Below are positions 8,395 through 17,994 of a stretch of DNA of 64,000 bases, one piece after another. The notes beneath the pieces were generated by a model, which ran no database searches, was not told the origin of the DNA, and was given only the letters and a program-made list of their open reading frames with translations. The DNA is from Neobacillus niacini (GTDB lineage Bacteria > Bacillota > Bacilli > Bacillales > Cytobacillaceae). How positions within the stretch are numbered: the first letter of the stretch is position 1; each line of letters starts with the position of its first letter. The stretch lies in NCBI RefSeq assembly GCF_023715415.1, contig NZ_JAMBOB010000012.1, positions 30,213 through 94,212 of the forward strand, given 5' to 3'. The position numbers and the translations under genes were made by a program.

Positions 8395-9279
8395 ATGATG
8401 AAAAAAGGATCAGATGTTGTAAAAAGAGGTATGGCCGAAATGCAAAAGGGTGGCGTTATTATGGACGTAATCAATGCCGAACAAGCAAAAATTGCTGAAG
8501 AAGCAGGTGCCGTTGCGGTAATGGCACTTGAAAGGGTACCATCAGATATTCGGGCAGCTGGTGGAGTTGCAAGGATGGCTGATCCAACGATTGTAGAGCA
8601 AGTCATGAAGGCTGTATCCATTCCAGTAATGGCAAAAGCGAGAATTGGACATATTGTTGAGGCTCGTGTATTGGAAGCGCTTGGAGTTGACTATATTGAC
8701 GAAAGTGAAGTCTTAACACCTGCAGACGAAGAATACCATCTCAATAAACGCAATTTTGTGGTGCCATTTGTTTGCGGTGCTCGAAATCTTGGAGAGGCAT
8801 TAAGGCGGGTTGGTGAAGGGGCATCGATGATTCGAACAAAAGGCGAGCCGGGAACAGGAAATGTTGTTGAAGCTGTTCGCCATATGCGTCTTATTCAGGC
8901 ACAAATCCGCCAAGTGTCAAATATGAATCACGATGAGTTAATGACAAAAGCGAAAGATTTGCAAGCACCATTTGAACTTCTATTGCAAATTAGGGAAACA
9001 GGACGTTTGCCTGTTGTAAATTTTGCTGCAGGCGGAGTTGCTACTCCAGCAGATGCAGCCTTAATGATGGAGATCGGCTCTGATGGTGTATTTGTGGGAT
9101 CTGGAATATTTAAATCAGCAAATCCAGAAAAGTATGCAAAAGCTATTGTAGAAGCAACAACTCATTACCAAGATTATGACCTTATCGCCAAACTTTCAAT
9201 GGATCTCGGAACACCGATGAAGGGGATTGAAATATCCAGCATAAAGCCTGAACAGCGTATGCAGGAGCGCGGGTGGTAA
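8395..9279 (+). CDS. pdxS: Pyridoxal 5'-phosphate synthase lyase subunit PdxS, unpaired
   Basis: 294 residues, full length for PdxS, which makes PLP from ribose 5-phosphate, glyceraldehyde 3-phosphate and ammonia. Lys81 in VMAKARIGH and Lys149 in RTKGEPGTG are both in place, with numbering equal to the B. subtilis enzyme. The glutaminase partner PdxT normally follows; here the next gene is a DoeA-like hydrolase, so this copy would need PdxT in trans or free ammonia. Ammonia is a likely product of this pathway. It sits among two PLP enzyme genes, suggesting local cofactor supply (inference). Start ATG 8395, with AAGGGAG ahead. Confidence 0.92.
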   Translation: MMKKGSDVVKRGMAEMQKGGVIMDVINAEQAKIAEEAGAVAVMALERVPSDIRAAGGVARMADPTIVEQVMKAVSIPVMAKARIGHIVEARVLEALGVDYIDESEVLTPADEEYHLNKRNFVVPFVCGARNLGEALRRVGEGASMIRTKGEPGTGNVVEAVRHMRLIQAQIRQVSNMNHDELMTKAKDLQAPFELLLQIRETGRLPVVNFAAGGVATPADAALMMEIGSDGVFVGSGIFKSANPEKYAKAIVEATTHYQDYDLIAKLSMDLGTPMKGIEISSIKPEQRMQERGW

Positions 9280-9286
9280 ACTATAA

Positions 9287-9340
9287 CGAATGGCCGTCAA
9301 AAGAATCTACCCTAAGGGGATTTTTATGGCGGTTTTTTCT
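9287..9340 (+). terminator. Terminator after pdxS
   Basis: GCCGTCAAAAGAATC pairs imperfectly with GATTTTTATGGCGG, then a T run. It separates the eutB-pdxS transcript from the doeA operon. Confidence 0.65.
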
Positions 9341-9508
9341 ATGCAAGAAACAGTTTTTATTTAAGTTGATAAATTTGACTAGAATCTTCAAAATTCTTTC
9401 ATACAAAATGTCAGATGAAAAAACAGAATTCATTTTCGTATAATACAAACAAATAGAAATATTCAAAATATTTAACGAAACCTTAGGAGATCGGAGTGTA
9501 TAGAAATT

Positions 9509-10693
9509 ATGTCTTTCTCAATAGCGGAATATACAGAGAGAATTCGCAAAACAAAAGAACGGATGATTCAAAAAGGAATCGACGTTTTGCTCATTACAGA
9601 TCCTGCTAACCTTAATTATCTATCGGGTTATGATGGATGGTCGTTTTATGTACATCAGATGCTGGTCTTAATGATGGATGAAGAGCAGCCAAAGTGGATT
9701 GGGCGCGGGCAGGATGCCAACGGAGCAAAAGCAACCACATGGCTCTCGCATGAAAATATCATTTCTTATCCAGATGATTTTGTTCAATCAGATATCAAGC
9801 ATCCGATGGATTTTGTTGCTGACCGATTAAAAGAATTTGGCAAAGCACATGGCACGATAGGGGTAGAAATGGAAAACTATTATTTTACAGCCAAATGCTA
9901 TGAGCAGCTAAAGAAAGGACTGCCGAATAGCAGCCTCCAAGATGCTAGTTTGCTAGTCAATTGGGTACGTTTGATAAAGTCGGATACCGAAATTGGGTAT
10001 ATGAAACGGGCTGCAAAGATAGTAGAAAAGGCGATGCAGGCAGGTATTGATTTAATTGAAGCTGGAGTCAGGGAATGTGATGTAGCGGCAAAAATTTTCT
10101 ACACTCAGATTACTGGAACCGAAGAATTTGGCGGAGATTATCCATCCATTGTTCCATTGCTTCCATCCGGAGAAAAAACTTCTACACCACATTTAACCTG
10201 GACAGATGACCGCTATAAAGATGGAGACGCTGTTATTTTAGAAGTGGCAGGCTGCTATAAAAGATATCATTCACCATTGGCAAGGACGGTACAGATTGGG
10301 AAACCAAAAGATGAAATGAAAACCCTTTCAGGTGTAGCGGTAGAAGGCATTAATGCCTGTTTGGATATGATTCGTCCAGGCATAGCTTGTGAAGAGATTG
10401 AAGAAACATGGAGAAAAACAATTGAAAAAAGTGGATTTGTGAAAGAATCTCGGTTGGGCTACTCAATGGGATGTAATTATCCACCTGATTGGGGCGAGCA
10501 CACTGTGAGCATAAGAAAAGGCGAAAAAACAATCCTGCAGCCTAATATGACCTTCCATCTCATTCCAGGATTGTGGCTTGACGATTATGGGTTTGAGGTG
10601 AGCGAGTCCATTCGGATTACCGAAAACGGTTGTGAAACCTTTGCTAATCTCCCAAGGGATTTGACCTTAAAGGGATATCAGTTTACAAAGTAA
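9509..10693 (+). CDS. doeA: Ectoine hydrolase-like M24 protein, copy 1 (DoeA/EutD)
   Basis: 394 residues: creatinase N-terminal domain (about 10-150) and pita-bread domain (about 165-380). NYLSGYDGWSFYVHQ and IVPLLPSGEKTSTPHLTWTD match the DoeA/EutD group as I know it. Aminopeptidase P metal ligands are not conserved: EVAGCYKRYHSPLARTV replaces the Asp-rich motif, as in creatinase and DoeA, which open C-N ring bonds without metal. Predicted reaction: ectoine to N-acetyl-diaminobutyrate. It begins the operon 9509-19281. A paralogue about 80 % identical by eye lies at 16771. Confidence 0.8.
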   Translation: MSFSIAEYTERIRKTKERMIQKGIDVLLITDPANLNYLSGYDGWSFYVHQMLVLMMDEEQPKWIGRGQDANGAKATTWLSHENIISYPDDFVQSDIKHPMDFVADRLKEFGKAHGTIGVEMENYYFTAKCYEQLKKGLPNSSLQDASLLVNWVRLIKSDTEIGYMKRAAKIVEKAMQAGIDLIEAGVRECDVAAKIFYTQITGTEEFGGDYPSIVPLLPSGEKTSTPHLTWTDDRYKDGDAVILEVAGCYKRYHSPLARTVQIGKPKDEMKTLSGVAVEGINACLDMIRPGIACEEIEETWRKTIEKSGFVKESRLGYSMGCNYPPDWGEHTVSIRKGEKTILQPNMTFHLIPGLWLDDYGFEVSESIRITENGCETFANLPRDLTLKGYQFTK

Positions 10694-10717
10694 CTTACCG
10701 AGGAGGTGAAAAGACAG

Positions 10718-11722
10718 GTGCTTATTTTTACAGAACAGGAATTAAAGGAATATGTGCAACTAAATCCTGAGGCAGTGAAGCTAGTCGAAGATGCATTTAC
10801 GAAGCTATCAAAAAATGAGGCATCGATGCCACCGATTATGAGGGTGGACATTGTGGATCAAAACGGTGAAGTGGATGTAAAAACAGCTTATATCAAGGGA
10901 AAAGATATGTTTGCCATCAAAATTTCTTCCGGTTTCTTCAATAATTATCAGCTGGGGCTGCCAACAGGAAATGGAATGATGATATTAATCAGCACGCAAA
11001 CTGGAGTTCCTGAAGCAATTCTTTTAGACAATGGATACTTAACAGATGTTCGTACTGCTGCTGCAGGTGCGGTTGCGGCTGCCTATCTTTCAAAAAAATC
11101 GATTGAAACCGTTGGTATTATCGGTGCAGGAAGCCAGGCAAAATATCAGCTTAGGGCACTAAATATTGTGAGGAAGTTTAATAAAGTCCTCGTATATGCT
11201 AGGTCATTGGAAAGGTCCCAAACATTTGCTGAAGAAATGACAGCTGAATTAGGGATAGAAGTGATTGCGGTTGGAAGTGCTGAAGAAGTGGTTAGAAACA
11301 GTGACACGGTGATTACGACCACCCCGGCGAAAGAGCCGATTATCAAAGCAGATTGGCTGCATCCAGGTCTTCATATTACAGCGATGGGATCGGATGCAGA
11401 GCATAAACAAGAATTAGAGCCAGAAGTATTGGCGAAAGTAGACATCCTGGTCTGTGATACAAAAGCCCAATGTGCTCGTTTAGGAGAGCTCCATCATGCC
11501 CTTACAGCTGGTGTACTCACTGAGGAGTCACAGGTTGTTGAATTAGGTGACCTGACATCCTTAAAAGTTGTAGGACGGGTAAATGAAGAACAAATTACCG
11601 TTTGTGATTTAACAGGTACGGGTGTACAGGATACAGCCATTGCCCTGTTTGCATATCAAGAAATGATTAAGAGGAATAAAGGGTTAAAAATTGAAAACAA
11701 CAAAATTTTACAAAAAAATTAA
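10718..11722 (+). CDS. eutC: Ornithine cyclodeaminase/mu-crystallin family protein, EutC-like
   Basis: 334 residues. The dinucleotide-binding loop GIIGAGSQAKYQLRAL lies near residues 131-146; NGYLTDVRTAAAGAVAAAYL and HITAMGSDAEHKQEL are typical of the family. In ectoine clusters this family member is EutC, needed for hydroxyectoine use; elsewhere it acts as an NAD-dependent cyclodeaminase, alanine dehydrogenase or imine reductase. GTG 10718 is preferred over GTG 10706 because the latter lies inside the AGGAGGTGA ribosome site. It starts about 25 bases after doeA copy 1, in the same operon. Confidence 0.75.
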   Translation: MLIFTEQELKEYVQLNPEAVKLVEDAFTKLSKNEASMPPIMRVDIVDQNGEVDVKTAYIKGKDMFAIKISSGFFNNYQLGLPTGNGMMILISTQTGVPEAILLDNGYLTDVRTAAAGAVAAAYLSKKSIETVGIIGAGSQAKYQLRALNIVRKFNKVLVYARSLERSQTFAEEMTAELGIEVIAVGSAEEVVRNSDTVITTTPAKEPIIKADWLHPGLHITAMGSDAEHKQELEPEVLAKVDILVCDTKAQCARLGELHHALTAGVLTEESQVVELGDLTSLKVVGRVNEEQITVCDLTGTGVQDTAIALFAYQEMIKRNKGLKIENNKILQKN

Positions 11723-11737
11723 AGAGGAGTGGTTTTA

Positions 11738-12940
11738 ATGACAAACACAAACGCAAAAATGGGAACGAAAGCAGTATGGGCAGGAGAAAAGGATTATTTA
11801 GTACATGGAGCAACACAAGTACCAGTCGTGTTAAGTGTAGCTTACGGTTACGACGATATGGATGAATGGTATGATGTAGCAATCGGAAAAAAGAAAGGCC
11901 ATATTTATGGACGTAATACAAATCCAACTGTTCAGGCTTTTGAAGATAAAATCAAAATTCTTGAAGGAGCAGAAGCAGCAACAAGCTTTTCAACTGGGAT
12001 GGCAGCAATCAGTAATACACTTTCTACCTTCTTAGTTCCTGGTGACCGTATTGTTTCTATTAAAGATACATATGGCGGAACAAATAAAATCTTTACTGAG
12101 TTCTTGCCTCGGCAGGAAATTGAAGTAGCATTATGTGAAACCGGAAATCATGAGCAAATTGAACGTGAAGTAGAAAAAGGCTGCAAAATTTTATACTTAG
12201 AAACACCAACAAACCCGACTGTTAAAATTACCGATATCGAACGTATGGCAAAAGCAGGAAAAGCTGCTGGTGCACTCGTCATCGTAGATAATACATTTGC
12301 TACACCAATGAATCAAAATCCACTTTCATTAGGTGTTGATTTAGTTATTCATAGTGCAACAAAGTTTTTGGGTGGACACGCAGATGCATTAGGAGGCGTG
12401 GTTTGCGGTTCTGAAGAACTAGTAGAAAAGATTTATCACTTCCGTGAAATTAATGGAGCAACAATGGATCCAATGGCTGCGTACCTTATTTTACGCGGGA
12501 TGAAAACTCTTCACTTACGAGTTCGTCAGCAATGTGAAAATGCAATGAAGCTAGCAAAATATTTGCAGACAAAAGAAATGGTAGAAGCTGTTTATTACCC
12601 TGGTCTCGAAACACATCCGCACCATGATATTGCGAAAAAACAAATGAAGGACTTTGGCGGCATGCTTAGCTTTGCGGTTAAGGGCGGTGTTGATACAGTA
12701 CGTGATCTTCTTCCTAAACTACAGTATGCTAACCGTGCAGCCAACTTAGGTGCAGTAGAAACAACAGTTGGACCAGCTCGTACAACAAGCCATGTGGAAT
12801 GTACACCAGAAGAACGTGCTGCAGTGGGAATTCCAGAAGGACTTATCCGAATCTCTTGCGGAATTGAAGAAATCGAAGATATCATCGCTGATTTTGAACA
12901 AGCATTCAACCATGTGGAAAGTATTTTAAAAGTAAAATAA
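11738..12940 (+). CDS. Cys/Met metabolism PLP enzyme (cystathionine gamma-synthase/lyase type)
   Basis: 400 residues of the trans-sulfuration family. IVDNTFATP near residues 182-190 and HSATKFLGGHADALGG, with cofactor Lys near 209, are the diagnostic motifs. Members do gamma- or beta-elimination or replacement on activated C4 amino acids such as O-acetylhomoserine, cystathionine and methionine. No sulfur genes are near, so in this operon it may act on a C4 pathway intermediate such as a diaminobutyrate or homoserine derivative; that is inference. ATG 11738, with AGAGGAG ahead, is chosen over GTG 11729. Confidence 0.82.
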   Translation: MTNTNAKMGTKAVWAGEKDYLVHGATQVPVVLSVAYGYDDMDEWYDVAIGKKKGHIYGRNTNPTVQAFEDKIKILEGAEAATSFSTGMAAISNTLSTFLVPGDRIVSIKDTYGGTNKIFTEFLPRQEIEVALCETGNHEQIEREVEKGCKILYLETPTNPTVKITDIERMAKAGKAAGALVIVDNTFATPMNQNPLSLGVDLVIHSATKFLGGHADALGGVVCGSEELVEKIYHFREINGATMDPMAAYLILRGMKTLHLRVRQQCENAMKLAKYLQTKEMVEAVYYPGLETHPHHDIAKKQMKDFGGMLSFAVKGGVDTVRDLLPKLQYANRAANLGAVETTVGPARTTSHVECTPEERAAVGIPEGLIRISCGIEEIEDIIADFEQAFNHVESILKVK

Positions 12941-12973
12941 TCTTCCATTCAAATTGCAGGGGGAAATGAACAG

Positions 12974-14227
12974 ATGGCAGACCATTCTAATCATCCTATA
13001 GTCATTCAGGCAAATGGATTATCAGATCAACTTATTGAATGGAGACGTAGATTTCATCAGTATCCCGAACTCAGTTTTCAAGAGTTCGGCACCTCTCATT
13101 TCGTTGCTGAAGTCCTAAAAAAGATTAAGGGTTTACGTGTTGTAACAGGAATAGGAGTAGAAACAAGTGTAGTCGGGACATTGACTTCGGGAGAAGGACC
13201 TGTGATTGCAATCCGGGCCGATATGGATGCACTGCCAATCAAGGAAGAAAATACATTCGACTATAAATCAAAAAATGAAGGGGTTATGCATGCCTGCGGA
13301 CACGATGCCCATACGGCAATCTTACTTGGGGCAGCCCATCTTTTGGCTCAAAGGTTTGAAAGAGAAGAGCTGAAGGGAACAATCAAATTTATTTTCCAAC
13401 CAGCAGAAGAGAGTACAGATGAAAAGGGACTTTCAGGTTCGCCATACATGGTTCAAGCTGGTGCGTATGACGGTGTTGATGCTGCCATTGCGCTTCATAT
13501 GTGCCCATGGCTTCCTGTTGGAGCGGCACAAGTGAATGATGGATACAGTATGGCAAATGTTGATGTATTTACTGCAAAGATATTTGGAACAGGCGGTCAT
13601 GGTGCATACCCTGAACTTGGGACGGACCCGATTTGGATGCTTGGAATTGTAATGCAGGCCTTGCATGGGATTGTTGCCCGAAAATTACCAGCTCTTGAAG
13701 CGGGGGTGATTAGTATTGGTCAGATTCATGCAGGAACCGCTAGCAATATTATTCCAAATGAAGTAGTCATAAACGGGACGATTCGCAGCTATACTCATGA
13801 AGCCCGTGATTTATTGAGTTCGGAGTTAATGAAGGCTTTGTCAATAGTGGAACCATTGGGAGGAAGCTATTCGCTTGATGTGGAAAAAGGTGAGCCTGCT
13901 TTAAACAATGACGCTCATATTAACAGCTTATTTTTAAAGTCGATTGAAGATTTATATCCGGATTTTGAGATTGTCAAGCGCCCATTTGGTATGGGCGGTG
14001 AAGATTTTGGATATGTGACTCAAAAGATACCAAGTGCTTTATTTTTCCTTGGAAGTGGAACACAGGATGGAATCCAAAGGGACTTGCACACCACTATCTA
14101 TGATCTAGATGAGAGTAGCTTGGTAAAAGGTGCTGCGATTCTTACTCAGACAGCATTGAGTTTTCTGAAAGAAGAATCCCATTCTCCAATTAACATAAAA
14201 ACGGAGGTTCAGATACATGTCACATAA
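12974..14227 (+). CDS. M20-family amidohydrolase
   Basis: 417 residues of the M20D group (hippurate/IAA-amino acid hydrolase type), which removes acyl groups from N-acyl amino acids. Metal-site motifs are present: MHACGHDAHT with Cys and His ligands, FQPAEES with the Glu pair, and the late His in FGMGGEDFG. Canonical ectoine clusters use an aspartoacylase-like DoeB to deacetylate N-acetyl-diaminobutyrate. No DoeB is present, so this enzyme may take that step (inference). It overlaps the next gene by 11 bases, showing translational coupling. Confidence 0.85.
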   Translation: MADHSNHPIVIQANGLSDQLIEWRRRFHQYPELSFQEFGTSHFVAEVLKKIKGLRVVTGIGVETSVVGTLTSGEGPVIAIRADMDALPIKEENTFDYKSKNEGVMHACGHDAHTAILLGAAHLLAQRFEREELKGTIKFIFQPAEESTDEKGLSGSPYMVQAGAYDGVDAAIALHMCPWLPVGAAQVNDGYSMANVDVFTAKIFGTGGHGAYPELGTDPIWMLGIVMQALHGIVARKLPALEAGVISIGQIHAGTASNIIPNEVVINGTIRSYTHEARDLLSSELMKALSIVEPLGGSYSLDVEKGEPALNNDAHINSLFLKSIEDLYPDFEIVKRPFGMGGEDFGYVTQKIPSALFFLGSGTQDGIQRDLHTTIYDLDESSLVKGAAILTQTALSFLKEESHSPINIKTEVQIHVT

Positions 14228-15272
14228 ATTAGCTTTTATCGGATTCGGTGTAGTAGGACAAGGGTTAGCAGAAATTTTGCTGGAGAAAAAAGAAGAATTA
14301 AAACGAAAAGAGGATTTTGAGGCCAAAGTTGTTGCTATTTCAGATTTTATCAAAGGTTCCATCTATAATCCAAACGGTCTTGATATAGAAGTAGTTTTAA
14401 AGACATTAAAAGAAACAGGGAATTTAGAAAATTATCCGCATAGTCCTGGCTTAATTAAAGGATGGGATAGTTTTAAAACAATTGTTGACACAAACGCTGA
14501 TACGATAATAGAAGTTTCCTATACGGACGTAAAAACAGGGCAGCCTGCGATTGACCATTGTAAGGCAGCATTTGAAAGCGGGAAAAACGTGGTGATGACA
14601 AATAAAGGACCAGTGGCACTTGCCTATAAAGAGCTTTCAGAACTTGCTAAAAAGAAAGGTGTTTCATGGGGCTTTGAAGGTACCGTCATGAGTGGTACTC
14701 CATCATTAAGAATGCCACTTGTTACATTAGCAGGAAATGAAATAAAGGAAATACGCGGAATATTGAATGGAACAACCAATTACATTTTAACGAAAATGGA
14801 ACAGGAAGGCGTTTCCTATGAAGCTGCATTAAAGGAAGCACAGGAGTTTGGGTATGCTGAAGCAGATCCTACTAGTGATGTAGAGGGCTATGATGCAAGA
14901 TATAAGATTGTTATTCTTGCAAATTATATTATGGGTATTCCCTTAAAGGTAGAAGACGTTTCCTGCAAAGGGATTACCGATATTTCGTTAAAAGACATTG
15001 AAATCGCTAAGGCTGAAGGAAAACGGTGGAAGTTACTGGCAAAGGTTAAAAAGGAAAACGGGAATGTGGTTGCCTCAATTGCACCTGAAAAAGTTGACAT
15101 TACAGATTCTTTGGCGTCTATAGGCGGTGCTTTCAATGCGATTACCTATGAATGTGATTTACTAGGTCCAGTCACATTAAGCGGGGCAGGAGCAGGTAAA
15201 ACAGAAACAGGATTTTCTCTTTTAATAGACTTGATAAATATCAACCGTGAACGTAAACCGGTGATGGTTTAA
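14217..15272 (+). CDS. Homoserine dehydrogenase, ACT-less
   Basis: 351 residues; the usual C-terminal ACT regulatory domain (total near 430) is absent. Seen: N-terminal Rossmann loop GFGVVGQGL, MTNKGPVALAY, and the catalytic signature ILNGTTNYILTKMEQEG followed by EADPTSDVEGYDARYKI. It interconverts homoserine and aspartate 4-semialdehyde with NAD(P). Lack of ACT suggests freedom from threonine feedback, as expected of a catabolic enzyme. Next to the aldehyde dehydrogenase it can link homoserine-level intermediates to aspartate semialdehyde. The start overlaps the M20 gene end, with GGAGG ahead. Confidence 0.85.
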   Translation: MSHKLAFIGFGVVGQGLAEILLEKKEELKRKEDFEAKVVAISDFIKGSIYNPNGLDIEVVLKTLKETGNLENYPHSPGLIKGWDSFKTIVDTNADTIIEVSYTDVKTGQPAIDHCKAAFESGKNVVMTNKGPVALAYKELSELAKKKGVSWGFEGTVMSGTPSLRMPLVTLAGNEIKEIRGILNGTTNYILTKMEQEGVSYEAALKEAQEFGYAEADPTSDVEGYDARYKIVILANYIMGIPLKVEDVSCKGITDISLKDIEIAKAEGKRWKLLAKVKKENGNVVASIAPEKVDITDSLASIGGAFNAITYECDLLGPVTLSGAGAGKTETGFSLLIDLININRERKPVMV

Positions 15273-15297
15273 GTAAAAAGGGAAGGGTGGGAATTTG

Positions 15298-16734
15298 ATG
15301 ACGGTTCAAATTAGAGGTCAGAAGATGTTGATCGGTGGAACATGGGTAGGACGTAATGAGATCATTGAAGTTCGAGACCCTCAAGATAATAGTTTAATTG
15401 ATACTGTACCTGCTGCAAGTAAAGAAGACATGATTCAATGTATTGAGGACGCAAAAGTAGGTGCGAAGATTGCTGCCGCCATGCCTGTGCACGAAAGAAT
15501 CAGAGTAATCAATGCCGCTGCTGATTATATTGAAGAACATAAAGAAAGATTCGCTTTTATCATAAGTAAAGAAGGCAGCAAAACCATTCGGGAAGCGCTA
15601 AAAGAGGCAGCGAGATGTATTCAAACGTTACGCATTAGTGCCGAAGAAGCAAGAAGAATCAATGGTGAAACACTGTCCTTTGACCAAATGCCTGGAAGTG
15701 AGAATCGGGTTGGTTATTATTACCGTTTCCCTATTGGCATTATTGCGGCCATTACCCCATTTAATGATCCGTTAAACCTTGTCGCCCACAAAGTAGGACC
15801 AGCCATTGCGGCTGGAAATGCGATAATTGTGAAACCTGCAAGTGTAACACCGCTAAGTGCGCTTTTGCTCGCAGAAGCTTTCTCACATGCGGGACTCCCA
15901 CCTAAAGTGTTATCTGTTATAACAGGACACGGTCGTGAAATTGGAGACACTCTTGTCACACATCCAGCTATTCGAATGATTAGTTTTACAGGAGGCTTGG
16001 AAGCGGGAGAAGATATTGTTCGTAAAGCTGGTTTAAAAAAGATAAGTATGGAACTTGGATCGAATTCTCCAGTTATTGTGCTGGAAGATGCAGATATGGA
16101 GGAAGCAGTTGACTCATCTGTATCAGGTGCATTTTGGGCAGCAGGTCAAAATTGCCTGGGTGTACAGCGAATTTATGTTCAAGAGAGCATTATGACAGCA
16201 TTCCAAAAAGCGTTTATTTCCCGTACAGAGCTGTATAGGGTAGGGGATAAACAATCTAACATAACGGATATGGGACCACTGATTAGTGAAAAAGAAGCAA
16301 TCCGAGTAGAAAAAATGGTGGAGGAAGCAATTGGAAAAGGTGCTCAATTACTCACTGGCGGAGAGCGAAACGGAGCATTTTACTCCCCGACTGTCCTAAC
16401 AAATGTTCCAGAAAATTGCAAAATTGCAAAGGAAGAAATTTTTGGTCCAGTAGTTCTTCTTTATCCGGTAGCGGATTTGGATGAGGCAATCCAAAAATCA
16501 AATAGTGTGGATTATGGTCTGCAGGCCGGTATTTTCACGAAAGACATTGAAAAAGCTCATAGGGCGATTGCCCAATTGGACGTTGGTGGGATCATAATCA
16601 ATGACAGCAGTGACTATCGGATTGATGCGATGCCATTTGGCGGGGTTAAAAAATCCGGATTAGGCAGAGAGGGGATTAAGTTCGCCATTCAAGAAATGTC
16701 CGAACCAAAAGTGGTGTGCTTTAAATTAAATTAG
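15298..16734 (+). CDS. NAD(P)-dependent aldehyde dehydrogenase, DoeC-like candidate
   Basis: 478 residues. Catalytic Glu lies in MELGSNSPVIVLEDADM and the nucleophile Cys in AAGQNCLGVQRI; the cofactor segment AITPFNDPLNLVAHKVGPA and a C-terminal PFGGVKKSGLGREG are intact. In ectoine degradation DoeC oxidises aspartate semialdehyde to aspartate; position beside homoserine dehydrogenase supports that role but the substrate is inferred. ATG 15298 is used rather than TTG 15295; GGAAGGGTGG lies ahead. The operon continues into doeA copy 2. Confidence 0.85.
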   Translation: MTVQIRGQKMLIGGTWVGRNEIIEVRDPQDNSLIDTVPAASKEDMIQCIEDAKVGAKIAAAMPVHERIRVINAAADYIEEHKERFAFIISKEGSKTIREALKEAARCIQTLRISAEEARRINGETLSFDQMPGSENRVGYYYRFPIGIIAAITPFNDPLNLVAHKVGPAIAAGNAIIVKPASVTPLSALLLAEAFSHAGLPPKVLSVITGHGREIGDTLVTHPAIRMISFTGGLEAGEDIVRKAGLKKISMELGSNSPVIVLEDADMEEAVDSSVSGAFWAAGQNCLGVQRIYVQESIMTAFQKAFISRTELYRVGDKQSNITDMGPLISEKEAIRVEKMVEEAIGKGAQLLTGGERNGAFYSPTVLTNVPENCKIAKEEIFGPVVLLYPVADLDEAIQKSNSVDYGLQAGIFTKDIEKAHRAIAQLDVGGIIINDSSDYRIDAMPFGGVKKSGLGREGIKFAIQEMSEPKVVCFKLN

Positions 16735-16770
16735 ACTATTGGGTTAACAGTCGTAGGAGGGAACTTCGCA

Positions 16771-17946
16771 ATGCCATTTGCAACGTATGAGTATAAAGAG
16801 AGAATTCGCAAAACAAAAGAACGTATGCAGCAAAAAGGAATTGATGTTCTGCTAATCACTGATCCGGCTAATATAAATTATCTATCTGGTTACGATGGCT
16901 GGTCGTTTTACGTGCATCAGATGTTAGTCGTCATTATTGACGAAGATCAGCCGATGTGGATTGGAAGAGAAATGGATGCCAACGCTGCAAAGGTAACCAC
17001 ATGGCTTTATCGAGATAACATTATTCCTTATCCAGATGATTATATTCATTCCGAAATCAAGCACCCGATGGATTTCGTGGCCGGGATTTTAGAGGAAATT
17101 GGTCAGGATAACCGTTCGATAGGTGTGGAAATGGAAAACTATTATTTCACAGCAAAGAGCTATTTGCAGCTAAAAAAAGGATTGCCGAATGCGACTTTTC
17201 ACGATGCAACCTTATTAGTGAACTGGGTACGGCTAATCAAATCAAATGCTGAAATCGAGTATATGAAACGCGCAGCGGTCATCGCCGAAAAATCGATGAA
17301 AGCTGGGATTGAATTAATTCAAGAAGGCGTCAGAGAATGTGATGTTGCGGCCAAAATTTTTCATACGCAAATCACCGGAACAGAGGAATTTGGCGGGGAT
17401 TATCCGGCAATTGTACCGCTCTTGCCATCAGGTGAAAAAACCTCAACCCCGCATTTAACCTGGACCGATGATCGTTATAAGGACGGAGATGCCGTGATCA
17501 TCGAATTAGCGGGCTGCTATAAAAGATATCATTCACCTTTAGCACGAACCGTTCAAATTGGGAAGCCAAATGAAAATTTGAAAACTCTTTCAGAGGTGGC
17601 GGTAGAGGGCATTAACGCTTGTTTAGAAATGGTAAGACCTGGAATTGTTTGTGAGGAAATTGAAGAAACATGGAGAAAAACTATAGAAAAAAGTGGATTT
17701 GTAAAAGAATCACGACTTGGCTACTCCATGGGGTTGAACTATCCGCCTGATTGGGGTGAGCACACGGTAAGCATTAGAAAAGGAGACAAAACCATACTGC
17801 AGCCGAATATGACCTTCCATCTGATTCCAGGATTGTGGCTCGACAATTATGGCTTTGAAGTCAGTGAGTCCATCCGAATCACAGAAAACGGTTGTGAAAC
17901 ATTCGCAAAAATGCCAAGAAACCTAGCGTTGAAGGAATTTGTTTAA
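16771..17946 (+). CDS. Ectoine hydrolase-like M24 protein, copy 2
   Basis: 391 residues, same two-domain architecture as the gene at 9509 and about 80 % identical by eye. The C-terminal half is nearly unchanged (LPSGEKTSTPHLTWTD, GYSMGLNYPPDWGEHT), while differences collect in the first 160 residues. It may have a related substrate, for example hydroxyectoine versus ectoine; this is inference. AGGAGGG stands before ATG 16771. The two copies form direct repeats bracketing 10.7-16.8 kb. Confidence 0.8.
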   Translation: MPFATYEYKERIRKTKERMQQKGIDVLLITDPANINYLSGYDGWSFYVHQMLVVIIDEDQPMWIGREMDANAAKVTTWLYRDNIIPYPDDYIHSEIKHPMDFVAGILEEIGQDNRSIGVEMENYYFTAKSYLQLKKGLPNATFHDATLLVNWVRLIKSNAEIEYMKRAAVIAEKSMKAGIELIQEGVRECDVAAKIFHTQITGTEEFGGDYPAIVPLLPSGEKTSTPHLTWTDDRYKDGDAVIIELAGCYKRYHSPLARTVQIGKPNENLKTLSEVAVEGINACLEMVRPGIVCEEIEETWRKTIEKSGFVKESRLGYSMGLNYPPDWGEHTVSIRKGDKTILQPNMTFHLIPGLWLDNYGFEVSESIRITENGCETFAKMPRNLALKEFV

Positions 17947-17950
17947 CGTT

Positions 17951-17965
17951 GTTTAAAATTTAAAC
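17951..17965. promoter_or_regulatory. 15-bp palindrome before the transporter gene
   Basis: GTTTAAA, a central A, then TTTAAAC, within the 48-base gap between doeA copy 2 and the transporter. It could be an operator or a weak processing hairpin; no T run follows. Confidence 0.25.
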
Positions 17966-17994
17966 GTTTTAAAATAAAAGGGGATGATGCATGA

